DNA of 24,728 bases, taken from positions 1 through 24,728 of the forward strand of contig CAZBUK010000057.1 of NCBI GenBank assembly GCA_964495085.1. The letters run 5' to 3'. Made by a program: the position numbers and the translations under genes. Positions 15,180-23,446 of this stretch are shown here, piece after piece; position 1 is the stretch's first letter; every line of letters begins with the position of its first letter. Under the pieces are notes generated by a model. That model was not told the origin of the DNA and ran no database searches. It was given only the letters and a program-made list of their open reading frames with translations. The DNA comes from CAZBUK01 sp964495085 (GTDB lineage Bacteria; Bacteroidota; Ignavibacteria; T3Sed10-11).

Positions 15180-16184
15180 ATGTACGGGGTCATCTCTCAG
15201 CTTCGGCACACCAGGTTCACAATATCGCTTACCGGTATAGTACTTCTGCTGCCGTTACTCTTTGAAGGCTGCGGCACCACCTTTTCTCCTACAACTAACG
15301 AGCCGCTGACTTTTATCGACGTTCTCCCCGATCCAACAAGGGTATCGCAAACGTTTATCGTACTCGGGGATTGGGGGAGGGCGGGCGTTCACCGCCAGGC
15401 AGAAGTCGGCTGGCAGATGGGGATCGCCGCGGCTCAATCAAATGTTGATTTCGTGATTACCACGGGAGACAATTTTTATAACGATGGCGTAGAAAGCATA
15501 TCGGATCCGCATTGGCAGATATCTTTCGAGGATATCTACAACCACCCGGCGCTTATGATCCCCTGGTATCCGGTCCTCGGGAATCACGACATCCGCGGCA
15601 ACTGGCAGGCGCAGATCGAATACTCTCATATCAGTGAACGTTGGACGTTTCCGTCGAGATATTATACGTTTGTCAAAGAGATCGACGATACCACCGGTGT
15701 GCGATTTATCATGCTCGACTCGAACCAGTTCATCAATGCATATTATAGTGACAGCCGCTACGGTCCGCCGCTGGAAGGGATCGATCGCCAGGTTCAGCTT
15801 CGTTGGCTCGACAGTCTACTCACCTATGAGTCGTTGAATTGGAATATCGTCGTCGGACATCATCAGATATATTCGGGAAGTCCGGCGTACGGCAACAACG
15901 GAGATATGTTGCGGGATCTGAACCCTCTCATCGAAAAACATGGGGTGGATGTTTACTTCTGCGGACATGAGCATGATCTGCAGCACCTGAAGCCCCCGGG
16001 GAAAACCCATTATATCATATCTGGAGCGGGTTCGGCTGTCCGGGAAACGGGTACAGGCCCGGAGACAATTTTCAGCGCATCGGTGTCGGGATTTGCACTC
16101 GTGAGACTGACGGCTGAAGGCATGAATTTATATTTTATTGATTACGAGGGCAATGTGATCCATGCATACCACCACACGCGCTGA
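15180..16184 (+). CDS. Secreted purple acid phosphatase (tartrate-resistant type)
   Basis: A 334-residue metallophosphoesterase exported by an N-terminal hydrophobic signal (about residues 14-29). C31 follows it in LLFEGCG, an imperfect lipobox, so it may be a lipoprotein. The dimetal motifs are in order: D64 (GDWG), D97 with Y100 (TTGDNFYNDG), N135-H136 (GNHD), H227 (VVGHHQIYSGS) and H263/H265 (CGHEHDLQHL). The tyrosine in GDNFY is the chromophoric iron ligand typical of purple acid phosphatases (ACP5-like), so the metal is probably Fe plus another. AAGGA lies five bases before the ATG. It is divergent from the CHAD operon and probably releases phosphate from external esters. Confidence 0.88.
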   Translation: MYGVISQLRHTRFTISLTGIVLLLPLLFEGCGTTFSPTTNEPLTFIDVLPDPTRVSQTFIVLGDWGRAGVHRQAEVGWQMGIAAAQSNVDFVITTGDNFYNDGVESISDPHWQISFEDIYNHPALMIPWYPVLGNHDIRGNWQAQIEYSHISERWTFPSRYYTFVKEIDDTTGVRFIMLDSNQFINAYYSDSRYGPPLEGIDRQVQLRWLDSLLTYESLNWNIVVGHHQIYSGSPAYGNNGDMLRDLNPLIEKHGVDVYFCGHEHDLQHLKPPGKTHYIISGAGSAVRETGTGPETIFSASVSGFALVRLTAEGMNLYFIDYEGNVIHAYHHTR

Positions 16185-16305
16185 TCCCGGTGCGGATCGT
16201 CGCTCCAGTGATTACCTGCTTCGGTTCTCCGGGAAAGCGGACAACCTTACAACTACCTACCGCTTATCTCTACGGTAATTTGAAGACCGCATACCACGCA
16301 CCGTT

Positions 16306-17475
16306 TTAAGGGACGGGAGTTAATCTCAGTATTCTGTCGTCGCCCGATTTCGGCCGTCCTCTACCGTCGCGGTTATTAGTCAACACATACAAAGCATTGT
16401 CGGGCCCTACTACCACGTCGCGAAGCCGTCCGTGCGTTCCCCGTGACCAGTTTTCCCCGAAGAGACGGTCGATAGCGGTAACTTCGTAGGTATCCTCCTG
16501 TTTCCGGAGATCGATCCGGATGAGCGCCTGGCTTCCCAGCGTTGCGACATATAATTTCCCGTTATAAAAAGTCATGCCTGAGGGTGGAGTTGCCCGCGGC
16601 CACATGATGATCGGATCGAGATAGGGTTCGACATTAGCGTCTCCGACTACCAACGGCCATCCGTAGTTTCCACCCTTAATGATGACGTTGACGATGTCCT
16701 TGTCGCGAAGACCGAATTCGCCCGAGGGTCCATGCTCGGAGGAGAAGAGCGATCCGCTTTCCGGATGCCATGCGAGACCCTGCGGATTCCGGTGGCCGAG
16801 CGAGTATACAGGCGATCCCGTGAACGGATTGTCGTCAGGAATCCCGCCGTCTGGTGTAAACCTGAGAATCTTACCGCCGAGATTATTAATCTCCTGTGCT
16901 ATGTGCGCCTGCCAGATGTCCCCCGTACAGACGTAGAGCATTCCGTCGGGGCCGAACATGATCCTTCCTCCGTCGTGGACGCGATGGCCGGGAATTTTCT
17001 CCACAATGGTTTTATCGAAAACGGCGGTGTTGCCCATATCACGGAGTCTGTCCACCCGGTTATACAACGTATTGTTTTCCCGATATGTATACATGATATA
17101 GAGAAACGGCTGAGTGGGGAACTCGGGGTGCGCGGCGAGTCCCATCAACCCTCCTTCTCCGGAGTGCTCCACCTCCGGTATACTTTTATAGACCCTGTTT
17201 TGCAGCGTCCCGTTTCTGATCACTCGTATGCGGCCCGGACGTTCCGTAACCAGCGCTCTTCCGTCCGGAAGAAAGACCAGCGCCCAGGGGATTTCCAAAC
17301 CCTCTATCCACGTTTCCACAGTATAATTCGGGGGATTGGGAATAAAGGTATCTTCAACCTTCTGCGGCGGGTCTCCGACAACAGGATTGCCGATGGAGGG
17401 CTGACCGCCCGGGTCTGCGGCACATGCGGCGAGAGCGATCGCGATAACGAGCATGATTCTGAGAAAGAGATACAT
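16306..17475 (-). CDS. PQQ-dependent sugar (glucose/aldose) dehydrogenase, lipoprotein
   Basis: A six-bladed beta-propeller enzyme of the soluble glucose/aldose dehydrogenase family, oxidising sugars in the periplasm with pyrroloquinoline quinone. The start at 17475 gives 389 residues: GGAGG is eight bases upstream, and the product opens with a signal ending in the clean lipobox LAAC (C18). A longer frame from 17535 exists but is less likely. Conserved features are IPWALVFLPDGRALVTERPGR's opening motif, HSGEGGLMGLAAHP, the catalytic-type histidine in GHRVHDGGRIMFGPDG (H167), GHRNPQGLAWHP, SEHGPSG and GGNYGWP. PQQ biosynthesis genes are not nearby, and some relatives act without PQQ, so the cofactor is inferred. 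Confidence 0.85.
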   Translation of the reverse strand: MYLFLRIMLVIAIALAACAADPGGQPSIGNPVVGDPPQKVEDTFIPNPPNYTVETWIEGLEIPWALVFLPDGRALVTERPGRIRVIRNGTLQNRVYKSIPEVEHSGEGGLMGLAAHPEFPTQPFLYIMYTYRENNTLYNRVDRLRDMGNTAVFDKTIVEKIPGHRVHDGGRIMFGPDGMLYVCTGDIWQAHIAQEINNLGGKILRFTPDGGIPDDNPFTGSPVYSLGHRNPQGLAWHPESGSLFSSEHGPSGEFGLRDKDIVNVIIKGGNYGWPLVVGDANVEPYLDPIIMWPRATPPSGMTFYNGKLYVATLGSQALIRIDLRKQEDTYEVTAIDRLFGENWSRGTHGRLRDVVVGPDNALYVLTNNRDGRGRPKSGDDRILRLTPVP

Positions 17476-17619
17476 TCGATTATTCCTCCGGTAAGTAAAG
17501 AAACAAACTGCGCTAAGGGAATATCGGTTAAACATAGTTTTTAACGGGATTGTTTCATTTATAGGCTCTTTTTCTTATTATGTGTCCTCCGGATTTAATG
17601 AACAACGAAAAGACAGGGT

Positions 17620-17997
17620 ATGCATATAAGTACGCGGAAAAAGCTGGTAGTTGTGGGAGACAGGGTACTCATTCTCGCCGATAAGGATCAGGATCAGACC
17701 AAGCAGGGTTTGTATCTTCCTCCGGGGGTCAAAGAGAAGGAGAAAGTACAGGGGGGTTACATCGTACAGGTCGGTCCGGGGTATCCGGTCGCCAATCCGA
17801 ACTATATCGATCAGGAACCGTGGTCGACAACGCCGAAAGATCCGGTGAAGTATATTCCGCTGCAGGCAGAGGAGGGAGATTATGCACTGTTTCTCCGCGA
17901 ATCCGCGATCGAGATTGAATATGAAGAGAAGCAGTATCTCATCGTTCCGCAATCCGCAATCCTGCTCCTGATCCGTCCCGATTCATTTGAGAGATAG
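17620..17997 (+). CDS. GroES-like co-chaperonin paralogue
   Basis: A 125-residue protein with the Cpn10 fold pattern. It has VVGDRVLILADKDQDQTKQGLYLPPG, then KVQGGYIVQVGPG, a long acidic and proline-containing insert (about residues 55-80), and a closing segment GDYALFLRESAIEIEYEEKQYLIVPQSAILLLI. Canonical GroES is about 95 residues, so this is a longer variant. The mobile-loop region that binds GroEL reads QGLYLPPGVKEKEK, replacing the usual GGIVL-type loop. No groEL is beside it, so it is likely a second, specialised GroES-like protein rather than the main partner of GroEL. Only AGGG directly before the ATG resembles a ribosome site, and it is too close. Confidence 0.78.
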   Translation: MHISTRKKLVVVGDRVLILADKDQDQTKQGLYLPPGVKEKEKVQGGYIVQVGPGYPVANPNYIDQEPWSTTPKDPVKYIPLQAEEGDYALFLRESAIEIEYEEKQYLIVPQSAILLLIRPDSFER

Positions 17998-18096
17998 CGG
18001 CCAGAAGAATCTCCATCGCTCTGAACGGTACTTCCCCGCCGTAAACGGATCTCATCCGGCTTCATAAAACTGTGCGTGAGTTAAAGTACGAGAGTA

Positions 18097-18375
18097 ATGA
18101 AAGAGACAGAAGACAGGTATCTGTTGACGGACGAAAATTTAATAGCCCAGCTCGAAACCGCGCCGTACGAACTGGGTTATTACAAGGTGAGATTCTATTC
18201 GGAGAACGGCAGACCGGCGAAGGAGAAGACCGGCGTGATTGAAGATTATTATCTCTATCCCTCGGGGGGAACGCTGCGCGATAAGGATTTCAATATCGTC
18301 TTCTACGATTCACGCTTCGATACGTACCGGGGATATGAACCTCCTCATCTGAAACGAAAAGGCAAACAGTCTTAG
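18097..18375 (+). CDS. Hypothetical protein, 92 residues
   Basis: I do not recognise this family. The product is soluble, charged and tyrosine-rich, with no signal or membrane segment. The middle reads YYKVRFYSENGRPAKEKTG and the end is basic. It follows the GroES-like gene by about 100 bases on the same strand. It ends with a four-base tail-to-tail overlap with the minus-strand envelope gene. GAGAG before the ATG is a weak ribosome site. Its compact length and lack of a competing frame make it a likely real gene. Confidence 0.6.
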   Translation: MKETEDRYLLTDENLIAQLETAPYELGYYKVRFYSENGRPAKEKTGVIEDYYLYPSGGTLRDKDFNIVFYDSRFDTYRGYEPPHLKRKGKQS

Positions 18376-19028
18376 CGGCCGATGACTCTCCCGATCCCCA
18401 AACCGAATGCCGGACCGAAGTAAGCAGATTTCCCGCCGAGATCGCGGGTAAATCCGATCATATCGACGCCGGCCTGCATATAGCCCGACCAGTATTCACC
18501 GAACATTACCTCCACGCCGAGCATGCTCTGACCCCCTAATCCCCACCGAAGCTGCATTGCCGCCAGGTCGCTGCGGACGTCCGAAGTAGCGGGCATCTGC
18601 ATGCCGAAGACCGGTCCGCCGATGAGGGTGGTGAATAATGTCAGATCGATAGTCTCTCCGGCGGTCCTCAGAAGATCATACTTGATCCCCGTATAGAGCG
18701 GTACCGCAAGCGCCCGCTGGTCGACCAGCGTTCCGCGATAGAACCTGTCGGGGAGGTCGGTCAGCCCGTACAATCCGAATCCGAAATGCCAGCTGACCGT
18801 GCCGAAGGAGGGGAGCGAGTAGTATGCAACGCCTCCGCTGCCGAAGGTGGTGACGTTCGGAACGAACCTGGCGCTGGCGGAGTAACGGTCGGCGTGGAAT
18901 GCGGCGTTCGATTCGGAATATACATACGTACGGTAACTCTCTTCGGTTTTACGAACCTGACCGTCTGCAAACGATATGAGAATCAAACTGCAGACGACCG
19001 CTGCGGTTATATTTCTTGCTGCACTCAT
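18372..19028 (-). CDS. Predicted exported/outer-membrane protein, function unknown
   Basis: The start at 19028 gives 218 residues. It has GGAGG at close spacing and opens with a Sec signal (MSAARNITAAVVCSLIL, ending near ADGQ). A frame from 19115 exists but carries a polar leader before the signal, so I reject it. The mature part alternates aromatic and glycine-rich strands (SWHFGFGLYGL, YWSGYMQAGVDMIGF, YFGPAFGLGIGRVIG). It ends close to a strand, like a small outer-membrane beta-barrel. No named family is recognised. It lies 67 bases after amrS on the same strand. Confidence 0.65.
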   Translation of the reverse strand: MSAARNITAAVVCSLILISFADGQVRKTEESYRTYVYSESNAAFHADRYSASARFVPNVTTFGSGGVAYYSLPSFGTVSWHFGFGLYGLTDLPDRFYRGTLVDQRALAVPLYTGIKYDLLRTAGETIDLTLFTTLIGGPVFGMQMPATSDVRSDLAAMQLRWGLGGQSMLGVEVMFGEYWSGYMQAGVDMIGFTRDLGGKSAYFGPAFGLGIGRVIGR

Positions 19029-19095
19029 AGGTTCCTCCGGATGTCTAAAATATTTCTGGCCCTTGCATTTTTTCGGTGCGGTAACATATAGTATC

Positions 19096-20193
19096 TCAAC
19101 ATAACTGATTTTCAATTCGTTTCGCTTCGATCACTTTTTTCGACCAGTAGCCGGGCACGACAGCGGAGCATTTCGGACACTGCCCGTCGGCGAGTATGTT
19201 CCGTTTTACGTTAAATCCCCACCGCTCGATCAGTACCGTGCTGCAGGATGGACAGAAGGTATTCTCGAATTTCCCGACCTGGCCGGGGAGATTACCGGCG
19301 TAGACGAAATGCAGTCCCTCGGAATAGCCTATCTCCGCGGCGCGGACAATATCCCGGACCGTTGTATTGTCCGGATCGGTCATTTTATAGTCCTGATGAA
19401 ACGCGGTCACGTGCCAGGGAATATCCGGTGAGACCGAGACAATGAAGCGGGCGATATCGCGAAGCTCGCCGTCGGAGCTGTTAAAGCCCGGAACGATCAG
19501 CGTGACGATTTCGACCCAGAACTTTTTCTCGTAGGTCATCCTGACGGTCTCGAGGACATGCTCGAGTTTACCCCCCAGTTTCCTGTAATTCTTATCGTTG
19601 AAACCCTTGAGATCGATCTTATAGAGATCCACAAACGGTCTGATGTAATCGAGCACTTCGGGAGTGCCGTTGCCGTTCGAGACGTAGGATCCGGTTATAC
19701 CATGCCGGCGGGCAAGCTTGAAGATCTCGACCGCCCACTCGCTTGTAATCAACGGTTCGTTATAGGTGCTTGTCATGACGGGAGCGTTAGACTGAACGGC
19801 GAGCTGAACGAGACGTTCCGGTGTGATCATCTGCGGCGGCGATACCGCCGAGGGATCCCGCAGCGCCTGGGACGTGATCCAGTTCTGACAATACGAGCAA
19901 TGGTAATCGCAGCCGAGCATCCCGAAGCTGACCGCGTTCGATCCGGGGAAGGCATGAAAAAACGGTTTCTTCTCGATGGGGTCGATCTGGAGTGCGCCGA
20001 CATACCCGGAAGGGACCATGAGCTTGCCGCCATCGTTGAAACGGATCCTGCAGACGCCGGGTCTTCCTTCGGGAATGACGCACCGGTGACCGCATGCGAA
20101 GCATTCGATCCTCTCTCCGTCCAGCCGGCGATACAGCTCTCCTTCCTTCGTATGTACGCTTAAAACATCCTGAAGTGTTTGCATTTCGGCCAT
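19096..20193 (-). CDS. amrS: Radical SAM enzyme of the AmmeMemoRadiSam system
   Basis: A 365-residue radical SAM protein of the AmrS/PFL-activating-like group. The 4Fe-4S site is the CX3CX2C at C95/C99/C102 (GCDYHCSYCQNW). An N-terminal cysteine cluster (C31, C34, C38, C48) and a C-terminal zinc-ribbon-like pair of CPxC motifs surround it. Other family marks are KPFFHAFPGS, TSTYNEPLI, the SNGNG loop and the KIDLKGFNDKNYRKLGG stretch. GAGGAG is eight bases before the ATG at 20193. AmrS is usually encoded with Memo-like AmrB and AMMECR1-like AmrA proteins; none is in this window. The reaction is not established. It sits after a small conserved-looking gene and nfo. Confidence 0.85.
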   Translation of the reverse strand: MAEMQTLQDVLSVHTKEGELYRRLDGERIECFACGHRCVIPEGRPGVCRIRFNDGGKLMVPSGYVGALQIDPIEKKPFFHAFPGSNAVSFGMLGCDYHCSYCQNWITSQALRDPSAVSPPQMITPERLVQLAVQSNAPVMTSTYNEPLITSEWAVEIFKLARRHGITGSYVSNGNGTPEVLDYIRPFVDLYKIDLKGFNDKNYRKLGGKLEHVLETVRMTYEKKFWVEIVTLIVPGFNSSDGELRDIARFIVSVSPDIPWHVTAFHQDYKMTDPDNTTVRDIVRAAEIGYSEGLHFVYAGNLPGQVGKFENTFCPSCSTVLIERWGFNVKRNILADGQCPKCSAVVPGYWSKKVIEAKRIENQLC

Positions 20194-20312
20194 GATCGAT
20201 CTCCTCGCGCGTTCGTACGCCGCATTCCTTAATGTACGAACAGTTTATGCCCGATACAAGTGAAGGTCAATTTTCCATTGAAGGCCGTCGATCGATAAAT
20301 CCCGGAATCTAC

Positions 20313-20606
20313 TTAGCCGGGAACCCAGATCGTTTTGGCATATACAGTCTCCGCTCCGGTGGGGAGAGAAAGCTCCACCGGTGATTTTGTATAGAAAAAA
20401 ATGCCCTTGTAAGAGAGCAGATACTGATACGATTTGCTGAGGAAGCCGCCGTATGCGACGACGACGAGCGGGTCCTTTGCCCTGGAAGCGATGATTGTAA
20501 AATTCTCGGGATCGAGATTGACGATTGCTCCGGAAGCTTTTGCCGCCTGGGCGATCGCCTGAGCGGCGATGACCGCGCCCGAAGCCGTCGTTGCAACTGT
20601 AGCCAT
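20313..20606 (-). CDS. Small hypothetical protein between nfo and amrS
   Basis: The 97-residue product starts with an alanine-rich helix (VIAAQAIAQAAKASGAIV). It continues with a compact mixed region: PENFTIIASR, DPLVVVAYGGFL, YQYLLSYKGIFFYTKS and a final AKTIWVPG. There is no signal peptide. AAAGGA eight bases before the ATG and 40 bases to the nfo stop support a real, co-transcribed gene. Several longer frames overlap it in other phases; this one has the best ribosome site and least biased composition. I do not recognise a named domain, so no function is given. Confidence 0.68.
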   Translation of the reverse strand: MATVATTASGAVIAAQAIAQAAKASGAIVNLDPENFTIIASRAKDPLVVVAYGGFLSKSYQYLLSYKGIFFYTKSPVELSLPTGAETVYAKTIWVPG

Positions 20607-20646
20607 ATGATATTTCCTTTCGGGTAACTGAAATTGTACCGGCCAA

Positions 20647-21519
20647 TCAGCCGGTGTCCGGCGGACCGGGGGATGTTTGTATGAAGCTCCGGAGTCTCCG
20701 TAAATTAATTATGTCCTCCTGCATATCCTCTCCCTTCGGGGTTTCGAGTATTTTCGGGATACCGGATAATCTGCTGTCGTTCATCAGCATGCGGAATCCC
20801 GTTTCGCCGATGTGACCTTCTCCGATGTGTGCGTGGCGGTCGAGCCGCGACCCGAGAATTCCTTTCGAATCGTTCAGATGGATCACAAGCAGCCGGTCGA
20901 GTCCGATGATATCGTCAAACTCTCGAACGGTTTTTTCATATCCCGACTCGGTGGATATATCGTAACCCGCCGCGAATATATGGCAGGTATCGAGACACAC
21001 CCCCATCCTTCTTTTAATATCGACCATATCGATGAGCTTCCTTATCTGCTCGAAACGGTAACCGAGATTCGAGCCCTGTCCGGCCGTTACCTCGACTACC
21101 GATTTTACCCGCATTCCTTTCGTTTTGTCATGTATTCTATTGAGCGATTCCGCGATTTTCTTCAGACCCGTCTCCTCCCCCTGGCCGACGTGCGAACCGG
21201 GATGAAAGACAAGATAGGGAATGCCGAGTGCCCGGCATCTCTCAAGTTCGTCCAGGAACGCTTCCCTGGATTTCTTCAGTATCGACCGGTCCCTTGCACA
21301 GAGATTGATCAGGTAGGAATCATGCACGACGACCGGAGCTATCCTTGAGTTCTTCGCCTCCTTTTTGTAGTTTACTACGTCGGCGGGAGTAAGCGGTTTG
21401 CCGCTCCATTGGTTGTTATTCTTCGAAAATATTTGCATGGTTGTGCAACCGACTGATTTCGCGCGACCGAAGGCGGTGTAGACGCCTCCGCTGATGGACA
21501 TGTGAGCGCCGAGGAGCAT
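20647..21519 (-). CDS. nfo: Endonuclease IV (AP endonuclease)
   Basis: Nfo cuts 5' of abasic sites and removes blocked 3' ends in base excision repair, using three zinc ions. The 290-residue product is standard length and has the full ligand set: H66 (VVHDSYLINL), H106 (FHPGSH), E143 (VEVTAGQG), D177 and H180 (CLDTCHIFAAGYD), H214 (VIHLNDSKG), D227 and H229 (SRLDRHAHIGEGHIG) and E259 (ILETP). The N-terminal GAHMSISGG is the family signature. No strong ribosome site is seen before the ATG. It heads the minus-strand run to amrS and is divergent from anmK. Confidence 0.96.
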   Translation of the reverse strand: MLLGAHMSISGGVYTAFGRAKSVGCTTMQIFSKNNNQWSGKPLTPADVVNYKKEAKNSRIAPVVVHDSYLINLCARDRSILKKSREAFLDELERCRALGIPYLVFHPGSHVGQGEETGLKKIAESLNRIHDKTKGMRVKSVVEVTAGQGSNLGYRFEQIRKLIDMVDIKRRMGVCLDTCHIFAAGYDISTESGYEKTVREFDDIIGLDRLLVIHLNDSKGILGSRLDRHAHIGEGHIGETGFRMLMNDSRLSGIPKILETPKGEDMQEDIINLRRLRSFIQTSPGPPDTG

Positions 21520-21662
21520 GACGTAACGAGAGTAGTCTTACAGGTGACGTCGACAGTTCCATGAATTGTAATGTGAAAATAATTAATTTGACTAAGAGAA
21601 ACAATTACCGTTCCTGCCGGCTCGCAAAACGCGGCCGGATCGCTCAGCCCCATGCAGCGCAG

Positions 21663-21675
21663 CGGAGATTCTCCG
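21663..21675 (+). promoter_or_regulatory. Short hairpin covering the anmK ribosome binding site
   Basis: CGGAG-ATT-CTCCG forms a five-base-pair hairpin that contains the only good Shine-Dalgarno sequence (GGAG, 21664-21667). It ends one base before the ATG at 21677. It could lower translation of anmK or make it conditional. The stem is short and may be a coincidence. Confidence 0.35.
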
Positions 21676-21676
21676 A

Positions 21677-22849
21677 ATGAGCGCCGGCCGTACATCCCGG
21701 ATCGTTGCCGGCATCATGTCCGGCACGTCTCTCGACGGCATCGATTGCGTCATGATGCGGATACGCCGGAAGAACGACAACCTTGCATGGAAGCTGCTCA
21801 GCCATGTACATATCGCGTTTCCACCCTATCTCGCCGCTACGCTCAAGCGAAACTCGCACCCCGAAACGTCGAAGATCGACGAGATAAACGATCTCAACCA
21901 GGCATTGTCGTATCATTACGCCGGTGCAGTATCGAGAGCTGCGCGAAAGGCCGGCATACCATCAGCGAAAGTAGACCTGATCGGCTGCCACGGACAGACC
22001 ATGTATCACCGTCCCGTACGCGGGAAACATTACGGAAAAAGGTTCGGGGCAACCCTCCAGATCGGCGATCCCTCGACGCTCTCCGCACTCACGGGCTGTA
22101 CCGTCGTGGGTAACTTCAGATCCGCCGACCTAGCGCTCGGAGGCGAGGGTGCGCCGCTCGTCCCTTACGTCGATTACGTTCTTTTTCGTTCGGAGAAGAA
22201 GAACAGATTGGTGTTGAACATCGGGGGAATAGCGAACTTCACCTTTCTCCCCGCGAGAGGTGCAATCGGCGACACGATCGCGTTCGACACGGGTCCGGGG
22301 AATATGGTTGTCGATTCGCTGATGCAGAAATTCTACCGCAAACCGTTCGACCGCAACGGCGCCGTCGCACTCGGGGGGAGGGTGAACGAAGAGTTGTTCA
22401 TGGAACTGATCGAGCATCCGTATCTTCACCGTAAGCCGCCGAAGTCGACGGGCAGGGAGGAGTTCGGGAGCGGATTCATTGAAAAGCTTCTGCGTAAGAT
22501 CCCCCCGCGGTGTTCGCGGAAGGACGTGATCGCTACCGTCAGCGAGTTCACCGCATGGTCGATATTCCATGCATATATCCGCTATGTGAATACAGGCGAC
22601 ATACTCGACGAGCTCATTGTCAGCGGCGGAGGCGCACTGAACAGATATTTCCGCCGGGCGCTCGCCGATTATTTCGAAGGGACTGAGGTATACACCTCCG
22701 ACCGGATCGGCCTGCCGGTCGATGCAAAGGAAGCCGTATGCTTTGCGGTGCTTGCCAACGAAACGGTTGACGGGATACCTTCAAATATGCCGTCCGTTAC
22801 AGGATCGAGGAAGCGCATACCGCTGGGTGTGATCGCCCGTAATTTTTAA
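21677..22849 (+). CDS. anmK: Anhydro-N-acetylmuramic acid kinase
   Basis: AnmK phosphorylates and opens 1,6-anhydroMurNAc to MurNAc-6-phosphate, recycling peptidoglycan in the cytoplasm. The 390-residue product has GIMSGTSLDGIDCV at the start, GCHGQTMYHRP, LQIGDPS, FRSADLALGGEGAPLVP, NIGGIANFTFLP, the DTGPGN motif and VSGGGALN, the full ASKHA-kinase set of this family. The start at 21677 is supported by GGAG nine bases upstream, within a small hairpin. It leads a plus-strand run with two exported proteins (28- and 23-base gaps). The MurQ etherase that usually acts next is not in the window. Confidence 0.95.
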   Translation: MSAGRTSRIVAGIMSGTSLDGIDCVMMRIRRKNDNLAWKLLSHVHIAFPPYLAATLKRNSHPETSKIDEINDLNQALSYHYAGAVSRAARKAGIPSAKVDLIGCHGQTMYHRPVRGKHYGKRFGATLQIGDPSTLSALTGCTVVGNFRSADLALGGEGAPLVPYVDYVLFRSEKKNRLVLNIGGIANFTFLPARGAIGDTIAFDTGPGNMVVDSLMQKFYRKPFDRNGAVALGGRVNEELFMELIEHPYLHRKPPKSTGREEFGSGFIEKLLRKIPPRCSRKDVIATVSEFTAWSIFHAYIRYVNTGDILDELIVSGGGALNRYFRRALADYFEGTEVYTSDRIGLPVDAKEAVCFAVLANETVDGIPSNMPSVTGSRKRIPLGVIARNF

Positions 22850-22877
22850 AGGTTATTCATAAGCACGGTCTTAGACG

Positions 22878-23423
22878 ATGAAACGAATGAGTCATCTGAT
22901 TTACTTGTCGTTGTGCATTCTCGTTGTGTATCCGGCATCGGGTCAGCGCGTGCTGAAAAATCTCATTCCGAATCCCTCGTTTGAATATATGGATCCGGAA
23001 ATCAGGCGGGAAGTCCCGGAGGAGAACTGGAATTTTGTAGGCTCAGACGAGAGCGTGACCGGACATACGACCACCAGCAGATCCGTGGACAGATTCCGGT
23101 CGTTCCTGATCCGCGCCGAGGAAGGAACCGGGACCCTCACCAGCGAAAAATTCGTGATTGAACGGGGAGGAAGACACATTTTCAGTTTCGCCGTGTCCGG
23201 AAGCGGAAGCCTTACCGTATCAGTGCTTTGGTGGAACCTTTCGGGCGCCGATACGGTGCTGGTGCAGACGGACATCTACGATCCGATTACGGTAGCGGAT
23301 TCCTGGGGAGTCATCGAGTACGAGGCATGGGTGCCGAGACGCGGCAAGAGCGCATCCGTACAGTTTGAACTCGGAGGAGGATCCGCCTGGATCGACGACG
23401 TCAGATTCAGACGGCTCCCGTAG
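22878..23423 (+). CDS. Exported protein with a carbohydrate-binding-like jelly-roll domain
   Basis: A 181-residue protein with a Sec signal (hydrophobic YLSLCILVVY, cleavage likely after ASG). The mature start NLIPNPSFEYMDP, the internal beta-rich region with GGRHIFSFAVSGSGSLTVSVLWW and the final SAWIDDVRFRRL are the marks of CBM4/9-like or discoidin-like galactose-binding folds. These usually occur as modules of larger secreted enzymes; here the domain stands alone. Ligand unknown. It follows anmK by 28 bases and precedes a DUF2279 gene by 23 bases, so the three are probably co-transcribed. ATGs at 22878 and 22887 are both possible. Confidence 0.7.
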   Translation: MKRMSHLIYLSLCILVVYPASGQRVLKNLIPNPSFEYMDPEIRREVPEENWNFVGSDESVTGHTTTSRSVDRFRSFLIRAEEGTGTLTSEKFVIERGGRHIFSFAVSGSGSLTVSVLWWNLSGADTVLVQTDIYDPITVADSWGVIEYEAWVPRRGKSASVQFELGGGSAWIDDVRFRRLP

Positions 23424-23446
23424 CAGAACGAAGGAAATAACCGCAT

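Noticed and set aside
20245..20646. A 133-residue frame overlapping the 97-residue gene.
   Set aside because: It is arginine- and serine-rich with shadow-frame composition. The 97-residue frame has the ribosome site and a plausible fold.
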